Positions 52,405 to 63,812 of a DNA stretch of 64,000 nt are shown here, in pieces. The notes beneath the pieces are model-generated. The model was not told the origin of the DNA, made no database searches, and saw only the letters and a program-made list of their open reading frames with translations. This DNA comes from Iris pallida (taxonomy: Eukaryota; Streptophyta; Magnoliopsida; Asparagales; Iridaceae). A program made the translations under genes and the position numbers. The first letter of the stretch is position 1. The number at the start of each line of letters is the position of its first letter. The stretch covers positions 1-64,000 of the forward strand of contig JANAVB010016213.1 of the NCBI GenBank assembly GCA_029216955.1, written 5' to 3'.

Positions 52405-53562
52405 TTAGTATAGGCATGAGTCTGAGTAGTAGGATTCGACCCCTTTGAAGGGATCGATGTCGGTAAATTCCGTCCTCACGAAGCCGTATTTGTCGATATA
52501 TTTGAAGCATTGGTGCAGCGTGGAAGGCACGATCATATAATCGTGTATCCATGGGCGTCCTAAGAGGATGTTGTAAGAAGTATCTGCATCTATGACGTAG
52601 CAGGTGACTTCTGATTGGAGATCGCCAATCTGACACTTCAGACGAATCTTTCCAATTGGGTAGCTCCTGCCCGAATTGAAACAGCTGATGGCGGTGCTTG
52701 TAGGCGTCAGGCGATGCATTGGGATGCGGAGATGATGTAACAGACCCTTCGGGATAATGCTTATGGAAGAGCCAGGATCAATGTGCATCCGATCCACCTT
52801 TACGTCGCCGATGTATCCAGTGTAGTATAACGGGCGATCGTGGAGGTTGGTTTTGATGAGCATGTCCTGCGGAGTAAAAACAATGTTGGGCATCGCTCCC
52901 GTGCGGGCGCTGTCTTGGAGATCTGCAGGCGGGTTCTCTCCCGTGAGGTTGACCTGGGCCAGGTATGCGTCGGCTTTTTGGAGTGCATCGCGCAAAGCCG
53001 CACGAACATCCTTTGAGAGTCTCAGAAGCTCGTATAATGACAACTTGGCTGGTGTGTTGGCCAATTGTGCCAAGATATCGAAGTTGTAGGGCTTCTCCAG
53101 CCCCTACGGTACATCTTTTCGGAGGGATTTGTCAAAGCGAGTCTCCTTCGGCCTAGGCTTGTCGGTCGTCGGAGGCTGAGCCGGTCCTGGAGCGTCAGTT
53201 ATAGCGGGCTGATGATCTTCAGTCGAGTTGTCAGCCACAGGTTGGGATTGGGCCCCAGACCGAGTGACGACGGCTGTAGCTTCTTCAATATCTGCCGAGA
53301 TTGTGCGGCAGGACCTAACTTTTCTACTCTTCTTTTTGTAGATGGAAGATGGTGTGGGCTGAGTCACTTCTGATATCAAGTCTGGATGGACCCACATGAC
53401 CTCCCCACGTGATGTGGTGAGAGGCACTAGGCCAACAGCCTGATCTCGGGGAGGTGGAAGATTAGCAATCTCCATTATCGCCAGAGGGATGGGGACCACA
53501 CTGTCTTGGGTTTCCGTTGAAGGAAAGCTGCCAAATTGTACTGACACCATATTGGCTGCCAC
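52405..53562 (-). pseudogene. pol: T2 protease and preceding gag-PR linker
   Basis: Frame 52405-53073 contains YTGYIGDVKVDRMHIDPGSS (active-site Asp in DPGSS) and VIDADTSYNILLGRPWIHDY, closely parallel to T1. The linker 53104-53562 (SFPSTETQDSVVPIPLAIME, VPLTTSRGEVMWVHPDLISE) has a T1 counterpart at 24250-24420. A stop at 53104-53106 lies between them in the same phase. Confidence 0.9.
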
Positions 53563-53572
53563 AGTTACCTCT

Positions 53573-56410
53573 TCAAAATCGATGGCCAGAGCGTTCGAAT
53601 CGATGAGATTTTGGATGTACCGTTTTAGTTGGTCGTGTGTGGCATGGTGGACGTAGCATAGTAATGGCAGTACTTTGGGTTCTCCATGTCTGCCGGCCGA
53701 GGTTTCCGTCTTGGTGGAGGAAGCTGAATTCTGTCTCCTTGTATGAGCATATCCAAGATGGGCTTGACGTGACCGTCTTCAAAGGAGTAAGTGATTTGCG
53801 GCCATTGTTTGTCTGCCGACTTTGGCTCAGGTTTCTGTGCTGTGTCGGCCACCATAGCCTGCTTACCCCTGCTATCCCGATTGTTGGAGGGGCTACCCCC
53901 ATTGTCATTGTTGGTATTAGGGCGCTTGTATTTGTTCTCTCCGTCCGAATGTGCAGTCTCAATTGGCGAGCCTTCTTCAATCGTTCTTCGGAGCTCGTGG
54001 CACTGATGATGAACGTCTTCCAGTCCTTGAATTGACTTTTGCCCATCCAGAGACTGATTGTTGGGAGCAATCTCTTTTGACAAATTTCAATCAAAGAGGA
54101 ATCCGGATTTCCAGATGGCAGCTTCATCGCGGTTTGGCGAAACCGCTCGATATAGTTCCTTGTCAGCTCTTTCTCCCTTTGGACGACGTCCATGAGGGTG
54201 GATATCGTGATGTCCTACCCTACTTCGTAGACTCTCTCCAAGAACATGTGCTTGAAGCTGGCGAAGGAGTGGATGCAGTTGTCTGGCAGGTTGCGGTACC
54301 AGTCAAAGGCGACCCCTTCCAATGCCCCGATAAATAATCGTATGAGAATGGCATCGTCATGGGGCAGATGGTCGGTGGTGACCTCGAAGTAAGTGATGTA
54401 CCGACTTGCTGAGGTCTTGCCATCATAAGGATTGATATTGAACGGCTTATATCTTGGTGGAAATGGAACAGCCCTCCAGGCAGCAGGGTATGGTTGCCGT
54501 ATCCTGAGGTCTTGAGAGTTTTCTCGAGCGTGAAACATGGCTCGGATCTCCTGGATCTCTCTTCTTGCTTTTCGGACCTCATCCACGGCGGTGGGGGCCG
54601 TTGCTTCAGGAGGATTGTTGCCCGGGTTCGGTACCGTCGAATTCGAGTCCGCATTGACTGCAGGACCCGTGCTTGTTTAGTCAGGCGTCCCTCCTTGCAG
54701 AGGTGGAAGGGCCGTTCAAGCAATATGGCTTCGAGAGTGTCGATGTGTTGACGATCACTGGAACCACCTTGGTTGCTATCTGTCATGAATACCGCCTTTA
54801 CATGAGAAGAGATGGACGGAGCGGTGGAGGAAGCGCCCTCCGAATCATATCCCTGTAGTGAGAAGTCATCGGGGTATGTGGGTATGTTCTCTTCTGGTTC
54901 AGACTCAGAAGGAACAGTACCCCCAGTCTCTGAGTTTGCCTCGTCTTAGAAATTATAGACGTCCTCGGGGACGTCGGTGTTTGCTGCATCTGATGGGAGA
55001 GTTGTCTCCTCCGGCTCGTCTTCTTGGAACATCGGATTATCGTAGAGGTTCGGAGGAGTGCTACACCCAGTCCCAGCAACCCCATGTTGTGGACGACGAA
55101 TCTCCCACTGTAGCAGATTTTGTCTTAGAACGAGTACCTTAGAAAACTCCGGTGGTGGGCACCCGCTTAGATGACAGTCTTTTAGTCAAAGTGGTTGAAA
55201 TCTTCAGGCTGGGAACATTTGTCTTCTTTCCTCTCCCATCGGCGGGGACTTTCTGAGCAGAGTTGCAGAAGACGACGGGAAGTGCCTCGTCTTCTGAAGA
55301 CGGTTGTTGCAGTCTTTGAAAGACAGACTGTCGGTCTTCTCGTACCGTCGCGTTATTGCAGCAGCAGTTGATGATGACTTGGGTGCAGTGACTTCCGTGG
55401 AAGGACTCTTTGCACCCCGATGCATCTTCTCTTTCCTTGCGTTTGTGGAGGATGGCCTCACGCAAGTCAGATGGGTCTGGATCGTCCATGTTCGCTTCCT
55501 GGATTTTGGAAGACTTTTACGAACCTCTCTGTCCGTTTGTCGCGGGGGCTGGACTCGAGCGATTCTGTACAACTTCCCATCTGAGGCCCGTATAACGGTA
55601 TATGGGACGCTCGGATGGTCAAAGACCGGATCAGCGGACCGAGCTTGCCAGGCTCGCGCTGCCCTAGACTTCTTCGCTCTAGTACGTAAAGGCACATAGT
55701 AGGAAGAGTCTAGATGATGCTGGAGAGAGTCAGACATATCTTCTTGGGAGCATAAGAGATCAGGACCAAAAGATTGGCTGTCGAAGACAGAGCCACGCGG
55801 GGTAGGCGTTATGCGGCTATCATCAACAATCTTCATGCGGCTGGCAGACAGCCGTATAGGCGTTCTTCATGCGGCTGGGTGTCTCAGCCGTATGAGTTTT
55901 CTTCATGCGGCTAGATGATCTGGCCGCATAGACTTTCTTTATGCGGCTGGCAGATTCACCCGCATGAGCCTCCTGCATGTGGTTGGCAGATTTGGCCACA
56001 GGAGTGTTCGACTTCTTCTTGGGGCGCATAGAGTCGCTCTTTGTCCCTGCAAGTCCAGAATCGTAGTGCTTTCCTCTACCGGACTTGGGGATAGCAGAGT
56101 GCTCTACGGCTCGAAGTGGAGCCGTATGAGAGTCACCTTCGCCGTCTTGGGTATCAGAGAGTACCCTGTCCAGAGCTTGTGGAGGAGCAAATGATTTTGG
56201 CCTCCACTCGTAGCGAGCTTTCTTTGTACGGGTTAGCTTCTGGACCGGGCCAGCACTTCCTTCAGAGGGCATTTCTTCAAACGCCTGTTGGTCGAAGCGG
56301 ACGACCATCTTCTGTTGCGTGGAGCCAAGTTTGGCTGCATCCGATTGCATCACCAACTCCTCAGCCGTGGAGAAGTTTGTCCCCAGCAGAGTCACCATCG
56401 TGTTTGCCAT
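53573..56410 (-). pseudogene. gag: T2 gag, with start codon inside the LTR
   Basis: The start ATG at 56408-56410 is within the last ten bases of the 5' LTR, and the frame crosses the PBS (MANTMVTLLGTNFSTAEELV). The N-terminus contains a repeated SRMKK/YTA peptide encoded by AGCCGCATGAA repeats (55840-55990). A frameshift moves the DSSYYVP and DGKLYRI block (55204-55836) to another phase, after which 55139-55489 (QVIINCCCNN, RQSVFQRLQQ) resumes the first. The capsid core is at 54215-54586 (PPRYKPFNINPYDGK, AFDWYRNLPDN) and 53573-54193. A zinc-like motif near 53650 is degraded. Confidence 0.85.
56380..56397 (-). other. T2 primer binding site
   Basis: Minus-strand TGGTGACTCTGCTGGGGA, three bases after the 5' LTR; one mismatch to the T1 site (TGGCGACT...). 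Confidence 0.75.
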
Positions 56411-57795
56411 GAAATATAAAAGAACAGAACAATTATCAGAGGACTGGACTTTTACTTCACAATACAAACTCGCTTGTACAAAGAAAGCCTAGGGACGAAA
56501 ACCTAGGTATAGCAATCTATGTACAATTGTTTATTTTAGATTCTGGGGGTAACGATAAAGGCTCGGAAAAGCGACGGCCGCTCTGCCTTACTCCTTGGAC
56601 GATCGGGTGCAGCTTTTTGACTCTGTAGAAGAACTGCTTGGCATTGAGAAGAAATGCTCTCTCTTCAGGCGCTCTGGCTCTCTATGTCTCTATGTGCGTC
56701 TGTCTCTGTCTCTGTATATCTCTCTGTATGTGTCTCTGTATATGTCTGTTTATATGTGTGTCTGTAAGGGAATGGCACCCTGCTATTTATAAGAGTGGGG
56801 GGCCTCATTAGGGTTTACAATGATTGCCCATTCTTGAAAGTCGACGGCTAAGGATCATTAAATCTGGACCGTTCATCGAGATTTGAGCAATAAATGTGAT
56901 TGCATCAAATCTTTTGTGGGTAATCAATGCTGATTGACATAAATCCTCCTGATTTGTTATGCCAACCTCGGATTCCTCGACACGTGTCTTTAATTGGCTT
57001 ATTTGTAAATGATCCGATTTGATTCCAATATTTTATTGGCATTTGCTGAGAGATTTCGATCAATCTGATGCCACGTGCCCTGCTATCATGCCACGTGTCG
57101 AGCCATTACAGAAATCTGTGCTGCAGGGAGGTTACTCCTTATTGAGCCGCATAAGGATGGCCACGTGTCCAGGCTGCTTGAGAGTGGCCTCCCCAGAACA
57201 TTTGGACCGCATGGTATGATTTGAGCCGCATGAGTGTGGATGACCGCATGAGTGAACCGCATGGAGCTAGTCTTCGTGAGCCGCATGGGGCTAATCTTCG
57301 TGAGCCGCATGGGGCTAGTCTTTATGAGCCGCATGGGGCTGGTTTTCGTGAGCCGCATGGAGGAGTCTCCGTAAACCGTATGGGGCTAGTCTTCGTGAGC
57401 CGCATGGGGCTAGTCTTCGTGAGCCGCATGGAGGAGTCTCCGCTTGGGCCGCATACAATTGTCCACGTGTCAAGGCCGCATGAAAGTTTCTGAATCTCGG
57501 GAGATTGTGTCAGAGATTTTCTTTGCTTCCCAAGGAGTCAGTCATTATGAGGGAGTCATAATGATATCTTTGTGTCAGAACTGTCATTTCGTCAAAGCTG
57601 TCAGCCGTCAAAGCATTTAATACAAAACGAGAGAGCTGTTTGTAGGCCACGTGCCTCCTCTTTGAGCCGCATAGGACTTGTTTGAGTCGTATAGACACTC
57701 GAGCCGCATGGTCACTTGAGCCGCATGAACTCTCTGAGCCGCAGGGGGCTCTCTGGCCGCATGGATCTTTCTTTATTCTTTTCCATGCTTCTACA
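56401..57795 (-). repeat. T2 5' LTR
   Basis: 1395 bp, same organisation as 41550-42921, with eight 24-bp repeat units at 57255-57440 and TATA box at 56784-56793. It ends at TSD AAGGA 57796-57800. Confidence 0.96.
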
Positions 57796-57800
57796 AAGGA

Positions 57801-60125
57801 TAGGGGGTATCATGCATGTGTGTGTGTGTCAAGTGGTTCAATGTGTCAATTTTAGATTTAGGTGTGTATGGGGACCTAGTGTACATGGTTTACAGATCTC
57901 AGGTTTTGTGTGTGCTAATGTGTACATTAGAGTATAGGTGAGCAATGTATTTCATTTCCAGATTTCGTGTGTGTGTGTGTATAATGTATGGTTAAATGTG
58001 TATGACATGAATGTGATTTGTGTGTGCAAACCCAGATTTAGGTGTAACATTCAATGTGTATTTCTGAGTGCAAAGTGTGTGAATCATAGACTCAACGTGT
58101 GAGTGTAGGAGTGAGTGAGTGAGTGAGTGATGATATCAATCTCAGATTTCCAGGTTTCCAGTTTTCAGATTTGTGTGACAGTGAAATATGGGAAACATGT
58201 TCTCACTTTTGTGTGTAACACACGATGTGCATGTTATGGGTGTGTAACAGTTAGTTTCCTCTGTGTGTGCGTGCAACCCATTCTCATATGTTTGTGTAAC
58301 AATCAATGTATGTAAACTTGTGTGGACATAGAACATCAATCTCAGTTTTCAATGTATAAGAAAATTCAATCTAGGCATGTATGTCAGTTTAGGTTACAAC
58401 ATCATGTTACATGGTATCCAAGTCATGCTCAGGTTTAGCACTCATGCATATAGGCTCTAGTTTAGTCTAGAAATCAACATGAGCAATAGCTATATGTTCA
58501 GTGATAATTTCGAGTGATTCATGTATGTTAAAACACATTGCAAGCCCAACCAGTTACACATATAAATCTCCAACAATCCCACTTATAATTAACAATGTAA
58601 ACACAATTAAAACATGCATATTATATCAATTTGAATGGATTAACATTCGAAAATGGAGAACTAATGTTCTGCCACAGCACCCGTATCAGAAATTAGGGGT
58701 ACACATCAATTCGAATACAAAACACAACTAACAATCAACTTAAATGGTTGGTAACTGTAGTTACACATGTATACTTGTCACAGGGAGTGTTTGTGTCCAA
58801 CCAAGTGGACACAAATGTATCCAAACAACCACACATACACAGACACCAAACTGTGTTTAGATAGTGTCGTGCACGCGAGTACATCATTCGTGGACACGAC
58901 ACGAATTAGGACACGTGACCATGTCTATAGGTTCGCCTAGGATAGGGCTAAGTGTCTAAGGCCCTGATACGTGTCCAATACGTGTCTAGGTGGGACACGA
59001 ACACTATATCAGAGCCACTTGGGGCCGACTGTGTACGACAGTAAAATCCGTACGGGCCAATTTTCTCACAATCCACTAAATAAAACCCCACAAAATTTTA
59101 GAGGCTACCTGTCAGTCATCTAGGGAAGGTTCACACAAAATTTGGTGTCCAGATGTGTCGTGTCCGTGGAGAAGTAAGACACAGGCATTATGGCACTTAG
59201 CCGAGCCCCGTGCAGCGTGTTCAACACCAAAATTCGACACAAAATGACACGTAAACAATTTCAGTCTTCACAAATATTAACATACACATATAGATCTAGG
59301 GATCCATGTAATTAGTTTTACAAAACACGAAAATAAATTCCTAAGAGGCATTTTAACAAACACTTATCTATACACTATGACACGTGTCCGATACAGACAC
59401 CAAATGGACACGAAATTAACCCAAACTCTAGGGACAGCTAGGGAACACCTAGATCTAGCCCTAAATGCAAAAAAATCAGGAAAAAGAACTGATTTGAGTG
59501 GTTTACCTATTGAGTGTCAAACTCAAAGAAAGTCCCAAATGGAAGGTGTCCAAATAGCAACTCCCAAGCTCCAAATTGCACAAAAATTGAGATAAATCTC
59601 CACAAACAATAAATAAACAGTAATTAGATCCTTATGCAAAAGACTAGAGTCAAAAAGGAATTGAAATGGATTTATTAGGAATTTCGGAAAGTAGGGATTT
59701 ACCTTTCATTCAAAAACTAGGTTAAGCACAAAAGAGGCAAGAACAAGTGGAGGAGGCATTAAATATGTGGGAAACCCTAGGTTGGTCGGCCATGGGTGGC
59801 TTGGTTTGGGTTTGGGCTCAAGTCATGGGCCTATGGCTCAACTACATAGGTCATGAAATTAATTTCTTAAGTCACAAGTCATGCACCAAATCACTAGTCC
59901 TCCTATTCAATCCTTGATTTCTAAATGACTAACCTAGATTGACTTAAGTTAGACTAGGGTCTCACCATGCTAACCTAGTCACCATAGTTAGGGTCAACAC
60001 CTAGGTTAGTCTACAAAGTCTCAACTAGTCAAAGTCAAAATCATATTCACCAATAAATAATTTAAATAAATTTCAAAAATTCATAAATGACCAAAATACC
60101 CTCAATCCAAAATGTGGTAGTGACA
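57801..60125 (-). repeat. E2 5' LTR, outer part (resumes after T2)
   Basis: Matches about 10090-12407 of the left LTR and ends GTGGTAGTGACA followed by TSD AAAAC (60126-60130). It includes the TG-rich block (57810-58290). The small plus-strand ORFs at 58501 and 59377 recur in the other LTR but have no recognisable domain. Confidence 0.95.
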
Positions 60126-60130
60126 AAAAC

Positions 60131-62335
60131 TGAAACTCTCAAACCTGAAAAAACTTGCAAATTCTCTTACTAAAGCTCGTGCACACACAGACCCCTTATC
60201 CGAACTTGGACGACCACTCCTCGCAACTGCACACCGCTACTACAGGCCATCGGACGACTAGCAATCGCGTAGACAACGGCACCAGTTGTAGCAGACACAG
60301 ACGGCATCATCAACAACAGTCTCCGAAGGCGTCTTCGTGGCAGAAATTTTCCTGTACCGCTTGATCGATTTTCTAATCGATTTTACTGGTATGAACCTAA
60401 TATAACCCCCTTCGACTTCCTACAATTAGTTTTAATTTAATTATGTTAACTCACAAGGAAAACCTTATAAAAATCATGAAACATAGCAATTTTGTATAAC
60501 AGTTAAAATACCTAGGAGCCTGTTTTAGAAGGCAAATTTTTACCAATCCATCAACTAATTTGGAAAACTACCTAAATTTTTTTAAAGAGAACCTATACAG
60601 CTTATAGGCGTTGTTTACAGTTTTTAATTTCATTATTTCATAGCAAAATAAATTAGTATAAAATATGATACGTGGTCGGTCCTGACAAACTGGGCGACTT
60701 CGTCACAACCTAAGCGCACTGTAAGGTGCATACGGACGTGTGGGCTTTGATATAACCCCCTTCGACGAATTTGATGTGTATCAGTCGAAGAACACCGTAT
60801 CAGCCACGTTGCAAAAATTTTAATTACTTTGTGCACACTCGTCACATCGTGAAAAAACTTATGTCATTGGAATCGCATTATTTTTATGGTCCTACGAGTT
60901 TGGTCCGATTCTGAGAAAGTTGATCGGATTGCCATTTTGCCAAGCCCACGATCCGATTCAACTAGAAATTTTGTTCATGGCTTATCGAAATCTAAAATTG
61001 GACATGCAGTTGAGTTCATATCAAAAAATTGGACTCGTAGGTATATAATTTGTTGACTTTAGATATCATAGGTTTTGATACGCTTTTCGATGCAAAGCGG
61101 GTCCAATTGCGGACACAGTTTTGACCCAAAATTATTGTTTTGTCCGGTTTTCAAAATTGGGCTTATTGGTAGTAAATTCTAGACATTTTTCCTATTTAAA
61201 AAATATTGGTGATGTCTGTTTCAGCATCCAAAGATGTTTGCGAAGTTTAGCTTTCATGGCTCTTTTATTTGATGAGTTGCTTATTTGTACGTTGTTGATT
61301 CTACACTAGGCAAGTATTGCCTTCTTTACAGTATATTTACATGCTTATTTTTCTTTTCCTTTGTTACATGTCATTATCTAATTTTTTTTGTTGATATGTT
61401 TTTCCTCCCATATTATGCATACTAGTTTAGTCGTCTCGTTCATATATCGTCTTTGTTTATGGTTCGACATTATAATCAATACTAGATTTGTTCTCACATG
61501 TACCTTGTCTGAGTTGTACTATATCGCTGGTACTGGAAAGGATGAGTGTGTCATAACTTAACTACTATTCCTATTTTTGTTTTTTCTTAGCTTAAGAGTC
61601 CACACAGGGACGGGAGTTGATTGATTGAGCTGACCTGAGAGTCCAACTAGGGGCGAGGGTTTGATTATTCTTTTAACTTCTTTCCATGTGTTCACCTAGG
61701 AACTTCGCATTTGTTACCTGTTTCCTTTCCCGTAGTTCATTTATGCATAGTTGTTCTTATATGCATGCATAGTTGTTGCTTAGTCATTTTCGTTTCTTTC
61801 CTAGTTATTCTTTATGCTTGTTATTATTGTTAGATAGGCATATTTTTATATATCTTGCTAGTCCCCTGAGGACTTAGTGATCTCTCCAGGTTTAATCAAG
61901 GTCTATCCCGGTGCGAACGAGCAGGTTTATGAGCTAGCACCAGACTACGGTACCACTACAGCTGATGACATTGTCGATGCTTAGTTTAGCATATATGGAC
62001 TTAGTTATTTTATTTCTATCTCTATATTTTATTTCCGTCTACTGATAGTAGATTTGCCTCCATCGGACGTGACTTATATTTTGATGACTGAATCTTCACT
62101 TTTTATTATTCTTCATTATTTAGTTTCACCATTATTTATTTGCTTAGTTGTATCATTTTATTTTTGTGGATGAGATATAGATTGCCATGATTGTCTAGAT
62201 TTTTGTGGACTTAAGTTATAGCTAGACAGCTTAAGTGTATACTTGAAGGTTTCCTAGATTGAGATCATCCATGAGTATGTACCAGCTGGCCGTGTCATGT
62301 GCTAGTTCCGTAACTTTCGGGAGTGGGGCAAGACA
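60131..62335 (+). repeat. LTR-B: gypsy LTR related to the E1 LTR, inverted
   Basis: Reads in the orientation opposite to LTR-A. Homologous blocks in reverse complement: 60660-60760 with about 5480-5590, 61085-61135 with 5096-5150, 61860-61900 with about 4145-4180, and the terminal 62300-62335 (GGGAGTGGGGCAAGACA) with 3730-3765. Its start was split off by E2. No ORF of interest. No internal region of a matching element follows, so it may be a solo LTR. Confidence 0.65.
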
Positions 62336-62877
62336 AATCTTACGGCTTCCTAAGGATCGTTTCTTCCTATTAGTTTCCAAATTCTTTAGGTACTAGATCC
62401 AATTTCCATTTAATGTTTGATAATAGAGTTTCAAATTCTTCTTTAGCAAAGATATTACTAAGGACTAATATTCCTAGCCTATTAGATAAGCCATTCTGGA
62501 TTACCTTGTTGGTTTTTGTCAACTTCCAATTTGACTTTCCTCGGACCAATTCAAGACCATAAGACCTGTTAATTTGTCTTTACTTGTCTATTTTCCATGA
62601 TTATAAGGAATTATTTTCCAAAATGATTCCATCATAGGTTGATATTTTTATAAGTTACGCCCAACAGCCTAGAATATTATTTAAGCCAACCCAAATTCTC
62701 ACTATCTCTATTTTCAACCCAAGTCAATCAACCAGACAGCTTTGATCAATTCAAAGTCTATATATTCACTATTGATTCTCATAATTCTTTTTATTCTCAT
62801 AATATATTCAAAAGTGAATCAATTTATTTTGATTTCCAAAAGTATATACTTATACTTTGTTATTTACAACTTAGTGT
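62336..62877. other. Spacer between inverted LTRs
   Basis: 542 AT-rich bases with no ORF, repeat or domain that I recognise; probably older flanking DNA or remnant of an element. Confidence 0.5.
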
Positions 62878-63812
62878 TGTCACATTCCAGTCCCAAAACT
62901 CATGGGACTAGCACATAACTTGACTAGCTGGTACATATTAAAGGGTGAACCAATTCTATAGAACCTTCAAGTATGCACTTAGCTGTCTATAAGGTCGACT
63001 ATCTATACAACCAAATAAATATCTTTATATCTCAATCCATAATAGTAAAAGATACAAGAATGGGCAGTGTATATCATGGTGTGCACTCCATGCTACACTT
63101 GTCTGAATAGACTCGAAAGAAATAACATGAGTCTGTAAACACTAGGCTAACATGTAGAATATATCACGATAAAAATAGAAATCATGAGAGAATGATAAAG
63201 TAAAATTACACGTAAAAGTAGATTATTTTGCAGATGCGATGATAACCTTTTCCATCTATCTACAATAGCAGCTCAACAAAACTTGGAGAGATCACTAAGT
63301 CATCATGGGACATAGCAAGATCTATAATATACAAGCCTACTGTAAAAGTAAATAACATGCATAAAGGTAATGCCAAGAATGGGGTACTCTAACACTAAAC
63401 AACCTACATGAAAATGAAATATCAAGGACAACGTTCGACACCTGGGTTAACAGATATAGGTACCATCACAATCATAGCTCATCTGAAACTAACGGCGAAC
63501 AGATAAACACAATCGCATCACATCCAAGATTAACGAGCAACAGTGTATCACAGCCGTAGCATGAAACTAACGACTAACATAATCATCAACACAATCGAAG
63601 CTCATCCGAACTATCGACCAGCATAATACTATCATATAACCAGTATGCCTAGTAACTATCCTCTCTGTCTCAATGAACTATACAGGTGTCTAGTCAGGTC
63701 AACCCAAGTCAAATATAAGTAATAGCTCATGAAAAATCAAATGAACATCGTACAGGACTAAGCAACACTATCAGAATCTATAAAAAAATACCAGTGATAT
63801 ATAGAATAAAGA
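62878..63812 (-). repeat. LTR-C: partial gypsy LTR, close relative of LTR-B
   Basis: Starts TGTCACATTCCAGTCCC on the plus strand and runs parallel to LTR-A and to the reverse complement of LTR-B: the GGGACTAGCACATAACTTG and CAAGTATGCACTTAGCTGTCT tracts match 62230-62310 inverted. It also has the 'gagagatcactaagtcatcatgggacatagc' landmark of this family (63282-63312). It is cut at 63812 by the next LTR start. Confidence 0.65.

Larger units (their letters stand above)
41550..57795 (-). mobile_element. T2: Tat-lineage Ty3/gypsy element with an antisense gene
   Basis: 16,246-bp minus-strand element, perfect TSD AAGGA, LTRs 41550-42921 (3') and 56401-57795 (5'). From right to left: PBS, gag, protease, linker, RT, RNase H, archaeal RNase H, integrase, tandem repeats, then a four-exon gene on the opposite strand, then the PPT. 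It differs from T1 by shorter LTRs and by about 5 kb of extra sequence after pol that holds the antisense gene. Confidence 0.95.
8489..60125 (-). mobile_element. E2: Tekay/Del-like chromovirus (Ty3/gypsy), interrupted by copia and T2
   Basis: Minus-strand element flanked by perfect TSD AAAAC (8484-8488 and 60126-60130). LTRs start TGTCACGACCCGCACCC on the plus strand and end GTGGTAGTGACA. Left (3') LTR is 8489-12407; the right (5') LTR is 39944-41549 plus 57801-60125. Coding from right to left: gag, protease, RT (split by the copia element), RNase H, integrase, chromodomain. The chromodomain and RT motifs identify a chromovirus; the long LTRs suit the Tekay/Del group. Several stops and a lost protease glycine make it non-autonomous. 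Confidence 0.93.
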
